Shown in pieces: positions 51,818-60,348 of a stretch of 64,000 bases of DNA. Each line of letters opens with the position of its first letter. Position 1 is the first letter of the stretch. The DNA lies in contig NZ_ACVO01000014.1 of assembly GCF_000175615.1 (NCBI RefSeq), positions 19,481-83,480 of the forward strand, in the 5' to 3' direction. This stretch comes from Rothia mucilaginosa ATCC 25296. Its GTDB lineage: Bacteria; Actinomycetota; Actinomycetes; Actinomycetales; Micrococcaceae. The notes under the pieces are model-generated. The model was not told the DNA's origin. It searched no databases and was given only the letters and a program-made list of their open reading frames with translations. The position numbers were made by a program, and so were the translations under genes.

Positions 51818-53833
51818 ATGCCCGAACCCGCTCACTCAAAAACCCGAGCAACAGCCGCCATTGCTGCTTCCGTCCTGTCCGTTACCGGTGTTGGTGCTGC
51901 GCACGCAGATGTGCAGGTGCAAAATACTGGCGGAATTGCTTCATCGACTGCGGTAGAACCCGACAATCCCCCCTCCGCAGCAAACGCAACCCCCATCGAA
52001 AACGTCGCTACCCAAACCTCCCCGCAGGTGTATGTGGAGCAGGGCGTCGTCATTAACCCGGCACGTTCCCAGAGCATCACCGTCACCGGTGAAGGCTTTA
52101 CCGGCGGTGCCGTTGAACGTTACGGTGTGGCAGTGTACGTGAGCGAATACCGCCAGTACCCCCTCTACGCACTGGGCCGCGGCTCTGCAGTGACGATGAC
52201 CCTCGTGCCCGAACTCGATGTGGACGGTGGCCGTTTCAGCACCCAGTTGACCCTGCCTGCAGGTACCCTCGACCCCAACCAGCAGTACGTCGTCGCAACT
52301 GCCGTGGTTGACCCTGCCAAGGGCTACGCGACGGAGGATCCCTCCTACAACTCCTCTGCACCGCTGGAGCTGCTGCCCGCAAATACTCAGGATGAGCCGC
52401 TGAATGCTCAGATTCTCTCGGGCCAGATGGAAATTCCACAGGAGAAGAACCTGGTGGTTTACAAGGTCACCGGCCTGGGTGAAGCGCAGGCATTTGAAGT
52501 GATGACCTACGTCTACGCCTTGGATAGCCAGGGTAACCGCATGCTGCTGGCTGTTTCTCCCGCGCGCGCCGACGTTGTGAACGGTACCCTCCTGGATGGC
52601 ATTGAGGTGCCCGGATCCATGCTGGAAGAAGTTCAGAACGTCCACGAGAATCTGCGTTACGTGCTGAGCGTTGAGGTGGCTCCCTCTGCAGCTAATGGTT
52701 ACACCGCCCAGGAAGTTGAGGTTCCCTTCATGAATGGTTGGAATGTACAGAATGGCTCCGCTCCGGTTGCCACCGCTGAGCGTGCAATGGCGGAGCAGGC
52801 ACAGTTCAAGAAGAAGCAGTCTGCAGAGGAAGCGCAGCCCGAGCAGGCTACCCAGCCGACTCAGGGTGTTCAGTCCGAGCAGGTGGCCTCCTCGAATACT
52901 GCCGAGCAGTTCGACCACGTGCTGCCCGAGGATGATCCGCGCCGCCACTACGACCTGCCGCGTAACACCCTCTTTGACCGCGTCCATGACACCACCAAAG
53001 AAGACACTACCGAAGAACAGACCAACGACACCGCTAGCCCCGTGATGACCGCCCGCCTGCACGTAGAAGAAACCGTAGTTCCCGAAAACGATTCCGCAAA
53101 GACCCTGACCCTGCGTGGAGAGGGCTTCACCGGCGTCAGCTCGGTGCACCTGATGGTTAGCGCTATCGATGAATACGGAGTGGCTACCGGCGGCGTGATT
53201 GCGTCGGCTGACGTCTCTGAGATTGACGACTCCGGTGCTTTCACCGCACAGGTGCAGATTCCCGGCTCGGAGCTCAAGCCCGGTGCCACCTACCGTGTGA
53301 GCGCTGTGGCGGAGGATGAGCAGGGTACTGTGCGCATGGTCAATGGCGGTTTTACCGTCGAGCGCGATAGCGTGGATAGCCTGCCCACTACCCCTGAGCA
53401 GGATGCGCCCACTGTCGAGGCTCCCGTAGCCGACACTCCCGCTGTCGAGACTCCCGCAGTCGATGCTTCGGTGCCTACTGAGCCTGCGGCTGATCAGGCT
53501 TCTGTTATCGAGCAGAAGGCGGGGGAGAGCGGTCCTGAGCAGAAGAAGGACGCTCCGGCTGGTGTTCAGGGTGCTCCCGCGCAGAATGTTTCTGCACAGA
53601 ATACCTCTGTGCAGAAGACTGAAGCGCAGAAGGGCAACGCGCAGAAGGTCGAAGCACAGGCATCTGGCTCCCAGAAGGTTGCCTCCGGTGCTCAGCAGAA
53701 GCGTGAGCAGTTGGCGGCTACTGGCGCCTCCAATATGTTGGTCATTAGTGCCGCTGGATCGCTGTCACTGCTTGCCGGTATGCGTTTGAGCCGCCGTCGC
53801 CGTAGTGAGATGCAGCTCAGTTCTCGCCGCTAA
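51818..53833 (+). CDS. Surface protein 2 of cluster, LAATG-anchored
   Basis: A 671-residue wall protein. The start at 51818 follows AAAAGGTG and gives a short-n-region signal (MPEPAHSKTRATAAIAASVL...GAAHA-D). Three copies of the cluster domain are seen: two divergent ones at about residues 68-190 (VTGEGFTGGAV, VAVYVSEY) and 196-310 (VYKVTGLGEAQ, TYVYALDSQGN), and a typical one at about 409-520 (LRGEGFTGVSS, AIDEYGVATGG, SGAFTAQVQIPGSELKPGAT). The linkers are Gln/Glu/Ala-rich; the last holds QN-, QK- and AQ-rich repeats. The C terminus is QLAATG (Leu at 632), then a membrane segment and RLSRRRRSE. An adhesin-like stalked architecture; ligand unknown. Confidence 0.87.
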   Translation: MPEPAHSKTRATAAIAASVLSVTGVGAAHADVQVQNTGGIASSTAVEPDNPPSAANATPIENVATQTSPQVYVEQGVVINPARSQSITVTGEGFTGGAVERYGVAVYVSEYRQYPLYALGRGSAVTMTLVPELDVDGGRFSTQLTLPAGTLDPNQQYVVATAVVDPAKGYATEDPSYNSSAPLELLPANTQDEPLNAQILSGQMEIPQEKNLVVYKVTGLGEAQAFEVMTYVYALDSQGNRMLLAVSPARADVVNGTLLDGIEVPGSMLEEVQNVHENLRYVLSVEVAPSAANGYTAQEVEVPFMNGWNVQNGSAPVATAERAMAEQAQFKKKQSAEEAQPEQATQPTQGVQSEQVASSNTAEQFDHVLPEDDPRRHYDLPRNTLFDRVHDTTKEDTTEEQTNDTASPVMTARLHVEETVVPENDSAKTLTLRGEGFTGVSSVHLMVSAIDEYGVATGGVIASADVSEIDDSGAFTAQVQIPGSELKPGATYRVSAVAEDEQGTVRMVNGGFTVERDSVDSLPTTPEQDAPTVEAPVADTPAVETPAVDASVPTEPAADQASVIEQKAGESGPEQKKDAPAGVQGAPAQNVSAQNTSVQKTEAQKGNAQKVEAQASGSQKVASGAQQKREQLAATGASNMLVISAAGSLSLLAGMRLSRRRRSEMQLSSRR

Positions 53834-53874
53834 AACGGGTCAATTATTGCCCCACTAGGCAAAATACGCATATA

Positions 53875-53930
53875 GATGTAGGGACGTCCGAAATGCAAGA
53901 TTCGGGCGTCCCTACATCTTTAACTTTTTC
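53875..53930 (+). terminator. Terminator after surface protein 2
   Basis: The long stem GATGTAGGGACG-TCCGAA / TTCGGG-CGTCCCTACATC (18 bp, one wobble) is followed by TTTAACTTTTTC. The tail overlaps the -35 of the next gene. Confidence 0.88.
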
Positions 53931-53948
53931 TAAGGTTATACCTATAAT
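53920..53948 (+). promoter_or_regulatory. Promoter of surface protein 3
   Basis: TTAACT (53920-53925), 17-base spacer, TATAAT (53943-53948). The start of translation is about 175 bases further on, so the mRNA has a long leader. Confidence 0.65.
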
Positions 53949-54130
53949 TTAGAGTGCTGTCATAGACGGTACTATCACTCTTTACCACCTCGTTCACCCG
54001 AGGTGAGGAGTCGCTGTGAAGCGCCTCCGGTCACCGATATCAGAGAACCGTTATTCTGTGCCTACTTCCGACCTTTGGGCACAGGAGTCACACGACGATT
54101 CATCACACTCACTCACGAAAATAGGTGACC

Positions 54131-55945
54131 ATGTTTTCCACGCAGCGAACTGCTCGCGGCGCGGCGCTAGTAGCGTCTGCCGCCCTCGGTTTGGGCGGCT
54201 CCGTCGCGCCTGCAACTCTGGCCCCCACCACCTTTGCCTCTGCCGCTCACGCGCAGACTCAGCAGACCCCGAAGCCTGAACTTCCCATCGCCGTTGCCAC
54301 CGATGTGGTTAGCCACGACATTACCCTGGACCTGGTTGCTCAGAGCAATGACTACACCCTGCTGTCGTTGACCGGTGTAACCTCTTTGGAGAATCTGAGG
54401 GTTCGCCTGGTCGCTATTTCCGTTGACGATGGTATCGTGGCAGCGATGACCGTGCCTGCCTCCCAGATGACTGCCTCTCTGAACGATGAGGGTGCGCTAG
54501 AGGTCAGTATTCACCAGCGCCTGAACGTTGAGCAGCCGTACATGGTTGAGGTGCAGAACCTGAATACCAAGGATGCCATTTCGGTTGAGTTCATGCCCGA
54601 ACAGGGTGCGACCGTTGACGAGATTCTGGCGAGCCGCCAGAACATTTTCTTCCCTGACACCCCTGGCGTTCCCCGTGCTAACCGCGTGGAGGCGAATCCC
54701 GCCCCCGAGGTGTCCCTGAGCCCCAGTGCATCCCCGAGCGCCGCGAAGGATAGCCCGCGCCCGACGGTCGCCCCGGTACCTTCTGAAGCGCCGTCTGCAT
54801 CGCAGAAAGTTTCGGCTCGTCCTTCTGCGAGTGCATCTGCTAGCGCCTCGGTAAGTGCGTCCGCGAGTGAGTCTGCTTCGGCGAGTTCTTCTACCGATGA
54901 TGCGGCGCCCGCTGAGGTGACCGAGGATCGTCTGCTGGTGCACTCCCGCTCCGATCGGGCTCCCGCGGAGACCCGTGAGGCGACCCTGGAAATTTCTACC
55001 GCAGAGCTACGCGGATCGGATGAGCTGCAGCCGATTAGCGTGCGCGCTAGGAACGTGGCGGAGAGTAGCCTGGGCTATGACGTGATGGTCTTTGAAATGC
55101 CTGCTGACGGCGGTGCCGTGGGTTCACCGCTGGCGACCACGCATGTGAGCCCTCAGCAGGTGACTGATGATTCTTTCTCTGCTGATTTGAAGGTTTCCGG
55201 CACCTCTTTGAACGCTGGTAAGCGCTACCGTGTGGTTGTGGTGGGTGGTAACTCCACTGAGGAGCTGCAGCTCATGGCGACCAGTGCTTTTGGTGTGAGC
55301 GTGATTCAGCGTGCGGTTCCTGTTGATCCGGCTCCGAAGCCTACGAATACTGTTGTTCACCCGCAGATTCCGATGATTTCTGATGCGAATCAGCGTGTGA
55401 GCCCTTCGGCTCCTTCGGGTCGCGTGAGCGCTGTGGATTCTTCAGGTGCCTCTGCGGATGCTCAGGATTTGGTGACTGATTCTGTTGCTAAGATTCCGTC
55501 GGTGGATAGCGCTCTGGACTATATTGTGCAGGCGCAGCAGTCGGCGCGTGCGATTACCGCGCAGGCTCGTAGTTCTGTGGCTGAGACTGCGGTGGTTCCT
55601 TCGACGATGGTGATGTCTGGTTATGCGGTGATGTTGCCGGGGCGTACCGTGGTGAACCTGTTGGGTTACCAGTCTGCTGAGGGGGAGACGGTGACTGTTG
55701 CTTCGCCTCAGGAGAATGTGGGTGCTGCAGGTTCGGGTAGTTTCTATACGCGTAGCTCGAAGTCGCGCGGTGATTCTGCCGGTTCGAAGCTGGAGGCGAG
55801 CGCTCAGGATAATGGCCCGCTGCCGGAGGGTACCTTGCCGCTGAGTATTGCTCTGCTGGGTTCGGTTGCCTTTGTGGGTACTGCTGTTGCGGTTAATGTG
55901 TATCGTCGCCGCCTTGAGGGTGCTGAGGAACTGGGTGCTGAGTAG
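54131..55945 (+). CDS. Surface protein 3 of cluster, non-canonical anchor
   Basis: A 604-residue exported protein. I take the ATG at 54131 rather than the in-frame GTG at 54125; AGGTGA lies just upstream. Signal: MFSTQRTARGAALVASAALG...ASAAHA-Q. A divergent cluster domain spans about residues 55-155 (VRLVAISVDDGIVAAMTV). A Ser/Ala/Pro stalk follows (SPSASPSAAKD, SASASASVSAS). The second, typical domain is at about 283-392 (RARNVAESSLGYDVMVFEM, GSPLATTHVS, DDSFSADLKVSG, NAGKRYRVVVV). The C terminus has LPEGT (Leu at 564) where LPXTG/LAXTG is expected, then a membrane segment and YRRRLEGAEELGAE, so sortase attachment is doubtful and membrane anchoring more likely. Confidence 0.82.
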   Translation: MFSTQRTARGAALVASAALGLGGSVAPATLAPTTFASAAHAQTQQTPKPELPIAVATDVVSHDITLDLVAQSNDYTLLSLTGVTSLENLRVRLVAISVDDGIVAAMTVPASQMTASLNDEGALEVSIHQRLNVEQPYMVEVQNLNTKDAISVEFMPEQGATVDEILASRQNIFFPDTPGVPRANRVEANPAPEVSLSPSASPSAAKDSPRPTVAPVPSEAPSASQKVSARPSASASASASVSASASESASASSSTDDAAPAEVTEDRLLVHSRSDRAPAETREATLEISTAELRGSDELQPISVRARNVAESSLGYDVMVFEMPADGGAVGSPLATTHVSPQQVTDDSFSADLKVSGTSLNAGKRYRVVVVGGNSTEELQLMATSAFGVSVIQRAVPVDPAPKPTNTVVHPQIPMISDANQRVSPSAPSGRVSAVDSSGASADAQDLVTDSVAKIPSVDSALDYIVQAQQSARAITAQARSSVAETAVVPSTMVMSGYAVMLPGRTVVNLLGYQSAEGETVTVASPQENVGAAGSGSFYTRSSKSRGDSAGSKLEASAQDNGPLPEGTLPLSIALLGSVAFVGTAVAVNVYRRRLEGAEELGAE

Positions 55946-56384
55946 TTCAGCTATTTGTTGCTTAGCGCTGTGAGGTGTGGCTCTCTGTAGGGGAGTTGTT
56001 GAGTGGGAGGCGCTCTGTCGGGTGCGTGCCGTGTGGGTGCGTGTTCGGTGGGGCGCCTTCTGCGCGCCCGGATGTTTGACTCTATTGCGCGGTGGTCTGG
56101 TGCGCCTTGGGGCGGTGTAAAAATCTCTTTTTGGTGCACTTTAGAGAATATATTTTGACATTCGAATTTTGCGTTATTTATATCTCAGTAAAGTATTTAA
56201 TTCCCTTTTATTTCGGCAATTATTGCGACATAAAGTTTTAGCACGTGAATGCAATGCAACATTAAGTGCAATATCCGTGTTAGGCTAGGGTGTAACCGAC
56301 GTACTGGTGCGCAAATACTTGGATAGAAACACCGGCTTGTGGTGAGCCTTCCCTAGTCCACGCTTTGCGCCTACATCGATCGAA
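55946..56384. other. Upstream region of surface protein 4
   Basis: About 440 bp. The first 150 bases are GC-rich without a clear terminator, then an AT-rich promoter region follows (see 56155). No gene is seen. Confidence 0.45.
56155..56184 (+). promoter_or_regulatory. Promoter of surface protein 4
   Basis: TTGACA (56155-56160) with TATATC (56179-56184) at 18 bases, or TTATAT at 17. Leader of about 190 bases. Confidence 0.6.
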
Positions 56385-58223
56385 ATGGCGCACATGACTA
56401 TCACTCGACTTCCGAAACGCATTCATGCTCTTTCGCTTGCAGCCGCTTTAGGTGCAAGCGCTTTTGTGCTTCCTGGCGCCTCCGCAGTAGAGGCTGAAGC
56501 AATTAACGTGAATGATTGCCTAACGGCTCTGATTAATAGCGAATTTAATTCAAGCTGCCCCTACGAAGACCTCGAAATTGAGGTCGATACCATTGAGATT
56601 CAGATCCAGTCCATCAAGGACAGTCAGGCAACCATTAAGCTCGCGCCCCTCTATGAGGGCGGCTACGTGGGCGATGCCTCTAGGGTGTACCTGGTAATGC
56701 AGTACTACGACGCCACTGGCACGTTGCTTGGGTCTGACACCTACGAGCCCTCCGCAATGCAGGTTGAGCGTGCTAACGACGGCTCGATGCTCGTCACCTT
56801 TGAAATGCCGCAGATGCCCCAGGAGGGCTACTACTCCATGAGCGTCATGGACCTGACGACCTCCGACGCGGGCTATGGCGAATTCATGATTTCTGAGGGT
56901 TCCCTCGTTCCGCACGCTATCCCGATTGAGGATGACCCTGACGAGGTGATGGTGGACAAGAAGGAAAACGCCCACCAGGTGCCGACCATTGACGAGCTAA
57001 AGACGATGGAAAAGCTCCGTGAAGAGGAGCAGAAGAACCAGCAGGCTGCAGATCAGAAGGGTAGCAAGGATAAGGTTAAGACTGAGGTGCCTTCCGAATC
57101 TGCTGAAAACCTGAACCTCGAAACCCACACGCAGAAGCTGGAGCAGGTCCCCGGCGGATCGACCTCTTCTCGCGATACTCAGACCCTGAGTGTTGCGGAA
57201 CTGAAGGTCGCCTATGCTGAGGTTCGCTCTGATAAGGAAACCAAGCCGGTGACTATCAGTGCAGCGCGTCTGCCCGCGAATGCGGCTGGCTACGACCTAA
57301 TCGTGGTTGAAACCGATATGAGTGGCAACCATAAGGGTGATGCGCTGTCCATTACACACATCAGCTCTGATCGCATTGTGAATGGCGCGTTCAAGGAAGA
57401 GGTTGGCATGCCCGGCTCTCTGCTGAAGACCGGCTCGGTGTACACCGCCTACCTGGTGCGTGCGGACGATACTGAGTATGCGGAAGAAGTTGTCTCGGTG
57501 CGATTCAAGGTCAGTGGCGAGGCGACCGGCGACTCAACCTCCTTGACGAAGGATGAGCTGTCCCGCCAGGATGCAAGCGCATCGCTCACGCCCAGCGCCA
57601 ATGCGGCCGAGGCGACCGGCGCCACTCAGGGTAGCCCCTCGGCTGCTACTAGCGCCGTCTCGACTCGTTCTGATGACACCCAGTCGGGCTCGGGTCAGTC
57701 TGCCGCGAGCGCACCCCGCTCCACTCTGGATGCGGTGAGCGCCATGTCCAAGGCAAAGGAAGCGAAGGCTGAGCGTCAGCGTCAGGCTCTGCAGGCTTTG
57801 GCTCAGGCACGTACGATGGCTCCGCGTTCGGCTTTTGAGCCGACTCGCACCAATCAGATTTCGGCGTACAGTTCGGGTTCTGATCCGGCATCTATTGCTG
57901 CTACCGCGAAGCTGGATGCTTTGACGGATGAAGAAAAGGCAACGTCGGCAGCTTCTGGTAATGGCAATAAGAGTTTCCCTTCCGTGGTTCATTCGGAGTC
58001 TAATAATCGTTCAGCTACGGTGAACTCGAATACCACTCAGGTGCACTCCACCGCGAATGCTGAGCGTCAGGATGGCGTGAAGGCTGCAGCTTCGGCGGAG
58101 TCTCCCGCTAGTGAAGAGGTCGCGCAGCACGGTGTAGCTTTCTGGGCTCTTGGAGGCACCGGTTTGACGCTGGTGGTTGGTGCCGCGTGGATGGCTCACC
58201 GCAGGGGAGTCCTCGGCGGCTAA
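56385..58223 (+). CDS. Surface protein 4 of cluster, degenerate sorting signal
   Basis: A 612-residue exported protein. ATGs at 56385 and 56394 are both possible and neither has a good ribosome site. Signal: RLPKRIHALSLAAALGASAF...PGASA-V. A divergent first domain spans residues ~60-175 (VYLVMQYYDATGTLLGSDTY) and carries two Cys near its start (VNDCLTALI and FNSSCPYED). A charged Glu/Lys/Gln linker follows. The typical domain is at ~265-380 (SAARLPANAAGYDLIVVETD, KGDALSITHIS, NGAFKEEVGMPGSLLKTG). A long Ser/Ala/Thr/Gln-rich stalk follows. The C terminus reads EEVAQHG (Val at 579), hydrophobic segment, MAHRRGVLGG, which looks like a decayed LAXTG signal. Confidence 0.82.
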   Translation: MAHMTITRLPKRIHALSLAAALGASAFVLPGASAVEAEAINVNDCLTALINSEFNSSCPYEDLEIEVDTIEIQIQSIKDSQATIKLAPLYEGGYVGDASRVYLVMQYYDATGTLLGSDTYEPSAMQVERANDGSMLVTFEMPQMPQEGYYSMSVMDLTTSDAGYGEFMISEGSLVPHAIPIEDDPDEVMVDKKENAHQVPTIDELKTMEKLREEEQKNQQAADQKGSKDKVKTEVPSESAENLNLETHTQKLEQVPGGSTSSRDTQTLSVAELKVAYAEVRSDKETKPVTISAARLPANAAGYDLIVVETDMSGNHKGDALSITHISSDRIVNGAFKEEVGMPGSLLKTGSVYTAYLVRADDTEYAEEVVSVRFKVSGEATGDSTSLTKDELSRQDASASLTPSANAAEATGATQGSPSAATSAVSTRSDDTQSGSGQSAASAPRSTLDAVSAMSKAKEAKAERQRQALQALAQARTMAPRSAFEPTRTNQISAYSSGSDPASIAATAKLDALTDEEKATSAASGNGNKSFPSVVHSESNNRSATVNSNTTQVHSTANAERQDGVKAAASAESPASEEVAQHGVAFWALGGTGLTLVVGAAWMAHRRGVLGG

Positions 58224-58559
58224 CGCCCCTAATCCGTGCTTTTTGACGGCATCGCATAGTATGTTCGTTGTTTCATGAGGAACACTCACCCCCGCTATCT
58301 GTTGGTGCAGATTCCAGGGGGCGAGTCGTGCATTCAGGGTGTTCAAAAAACTCTACCCTCGCGTGAATGAACCTTAAGGTTCGTGATAGGGTTGAAATAA
58401 CCGATAAATAGATGCGAGCTGTTGTCAGGTCTTCTTCACCTGAAATATGAAGCGGAGTGTGGTACGACGAATCCGGGTGCATGGCGCACTCGGGGGTCCG
58501 CGCGGCACATGAGGAACGGGCAGTAGCACGCACATTTCCACCATGAAAAGACGCATTGC
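58224..58559. other. Upstream region of surface protein 5
   Basis: About 335 bp. It holds a perfect 14-bp palindrome GAACCTTAAGGTTC (58369-58382) and the 13-mer ACCGATAAATAGA (58400-58412), identical to one upstream of surface protein 2. TTCGTG (58380-58385), 17 bases, GATAAA (58403-58408) is a possible promoter. Confidence 0.5.
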
Positions 58560-58563
58560 ATGA
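58543..58563 (+). other. Mini-ORF MKRRIA overlapping the start of surface protein 5
   Basis: ATG plus five codons, then TGA, overlaps the next ATG as ATGA. It may couple translation or be the remains of the original, now frameshifted, signal-peptide start. Confidence 0.3.
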
Positions 58564-60170
58564 GTATTTATTCAGCGAAGCACCGTATTGTCACCGCAAC
58601 CATTTTGGTTGCGGGGCTTCAGTGTGGGCTTGTTGTCCCCTCTGTCGCAACGGAAGCGCCCGTCACGACGCACTCTGCCGTGCAAAAAACTACGACCCTG
58701 GACGCGACCCCGAATCAAACTGAACAGAACCCGGAGGTTCAGGGTGCCGCCTCCACAATCACCATGAAGGCGCAGCTCAAGGATGATGGTTACCTGCTAC
58801 GCTGGACAGGCTTCCCCGAAGATTTGGAGGCCTCCAGCGTTCTGGCTGACGTGAACTTCTACACCCCTTCCGGTGAGTACGGTGGCTCCGTCCTGGAAAG
58901 CCCGACCCTAACTGAGGGGACCAAGGAGGGGGAGCTGAACCTCCTGATGAGCCCGGCAACGGACTCGAACGTCGTGTACGTGATCGTTCTGGAGGATACG
59001 GTCCACGGCGCCTCCTACGAATTTTTTGTGACCGAGCAGGGGAACCGCCTGGTCCAGGCTGCTGACCCGCGCAACGGTAAGGTAAAGCCCACCGAGCCGC
59101 CGGTCGACATTGAGCGTGAAGAGGGAGGAGCCCCCGAAGAGACTGCCACCCCCAGCCCCGGGGCAGTGAGCCTGCCTTCGCCTACCGCTACTGACACGGT
59201 CCGCCGTACCGTAGACAACCCGCAGAACAAGGATTCTGGCCAGTACGTTATCTCCGAAGACAATAGCGTGTATGACCCGATGAATCAGCGCAAGGGCAAG
59301 GCGTACCTGTCCATTCAGGACTCGCAGGGTGACTCTCGGGATGATACGAAGCCTGTTACGGTCCGTGCCACGAACTTCCCCCAGAATGACAAGGGTTACG
59401 ACCTGATCGTCATGGAAATCGACTCCAACGGCAACACCGTGGGTGACGCGCTCGCCATTGTGCACGTTGGCCCGGAATCGATTTCTGCGGGCGCTTTCGA
59501 AGCGGTGATTGGTGTGCCCGGTGCGTCCCTACAGATTGGTAAGACGTACCTGGTGGCGGCTTTTGATGCTGCCGGTGACGGTAACCTTCAGCTCAATACG
59601 GTGCGTTTTACGGTGACTCAGGCATCCTCTGAGAATGGCGGGTCGTCGTCCGGTCCTTCGTCTAAGAGTGAGGGGAAGCCGGTTGCGGCTTCTTCCGCCT
59701 CTCCTTCGACTGCCTCTGAGACTGCGAACGCATCCGGCGCGAAGGCACCCGCTGCGGGTTCTAAGTCTAAGACCCGCGGTATTCAGGCTGATACCGCCAT
59801 GGCTCCGGGTACTAATGACGCCACGATTTCTATTCCGCGCGCTGCCGGTAGCTCTGCCACCGCGTCTTCCTCGGCGCTGGGGTACCGCACCGGGGAGGCG
59901 CAGCCTGTTGAGGTGGTGACCCCCGAGTCTAATTTGCCCTCGGGTACTGATTCGGCGGCTCAGTCTCGCCGTGCCGCGATTCTGAACGGTTCTTCCTCTC
60001 AGGTTCGTACTGATTCTGGATCGCCGAATGGTGTGAAGGCAACGGAGGCGCAGATTACCCGCAACATGGATAAGAGCTCGCCGCTTCTGCCGATTTTGGT
60101 GACCCTGGGTGGCGGTCTGATTCTGGGTGCTTTGGGTATGTCACGTATGCACGCTTCGAAGAAGGATTAG
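58560..60170 (+). CDS. Surface protein 5 of cluster, membrane-anchored
   Basis: A 536-residue exported protein. Signal: MSIYSAKHRIVTATILVAGL...PSVATEA. Residues ~65-165 form a divergent first domain (YLLRWTGFPEDLEASSVLAD). The typical domain at ~247-354 (RATNFPQNDKGYDLIVMEID, VGDALAIVHVG, AGAFEAVIGVPGASLQIGKT) is strikingly similar to that of protein 4, so these two are probably the latest duplicates. A Ser/Ala/Gly/Pro stalk follows. The C terminus has only a membrane segment (LLPILVTLGGGLILGALGM) and a basic end (HASKKD), with no sorting motif. There is no Shine-Dalgarno, and a six-codon ORF overlaps the ATG. Confidence 0.82.
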   Translation: MSIYSAKHRIVTATILVAGLQCGLVVPSVATEAPVTTHSAVQKTTTLDATPNQTEQNPEVQGAASTITMKAQLKDDGYLLRWTGFPEDLEASSVLADVNFYTPSGEYGGSVLESPTLTEGTKEGELNLLMSPATDSNVVYVIVLEDTVHGASYEFFVTEQGNRLVQAADPRNGKVKPTEPPVDIEREEGGAPEETATPSPGAVSLPSPTATDTVRRTVDNPQNKDSGQYVISEDNSVYDPMNQRKGKAYLSIQDSQGDSRDDTKPVTVRATNFPQNDKGYDLIVMEIDSNGNTVGDALAIVHVGPESISAGAFEAVIGVPGASLQIGKTYLVAAFDAAGDGNLQLNTVRFTVTQASSENGGSSSGPSSKSEGKPVAASSASPSTASETANASGAKAPAAGSKSKTRGIQADTAMAPGTNDATISIPRAAGSSATASSSALGYRTGEAQPVEVVTPESNLPSGTDSAAQSRRAAILNGSSSQVRTDSGSPNGVKATEAQITRNMDKSSPLLPILVTLGGGLILGALGMSRMHASKKD

Positions 60171-60279
60171 TTGAGTAGGGGTTGGGGTAGTGGCGGCCCC
60201 TGTTGCCTGTTGAGGGGGTATTGCCCTGTCGGTGTGTTGTGAGATGTTTTGTCATAAAACGGCTCATTTGGTGCATATC

Positions 60280-60308
60280 TTGAGAAATATACACACTGTC
60301 GATATAGT
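60280..60308 (+). promoter_or_regulatory. Promoter of the HtaA-type gene
   Basis: TTGAGA (60280-60285), exactly 17 bases, TATAGT (60303-60308). Transcription should start near 60315, about 35 bases before the ATG. Confidence 0.7.
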
Positions 60309-60321
60309 AAGCCTGTCCTAA
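60303..60321 (-). promoter_or_regulatory. DtxR/IdeR-like iron box
   Basis: Read on the - strand the 19 bases are TTAGGACAGGCTTACTATA, matching about 12 of 19 positions of the consensus TTAGGTTAGGCTAACCTAA. It covers the -10 box and transcription start, the place expected for repression by an iron-loaded regulator. Confidence 0.45.
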
Positions 60322-60348
60322 CAATGTCGATAGTATGGATGCACACCA

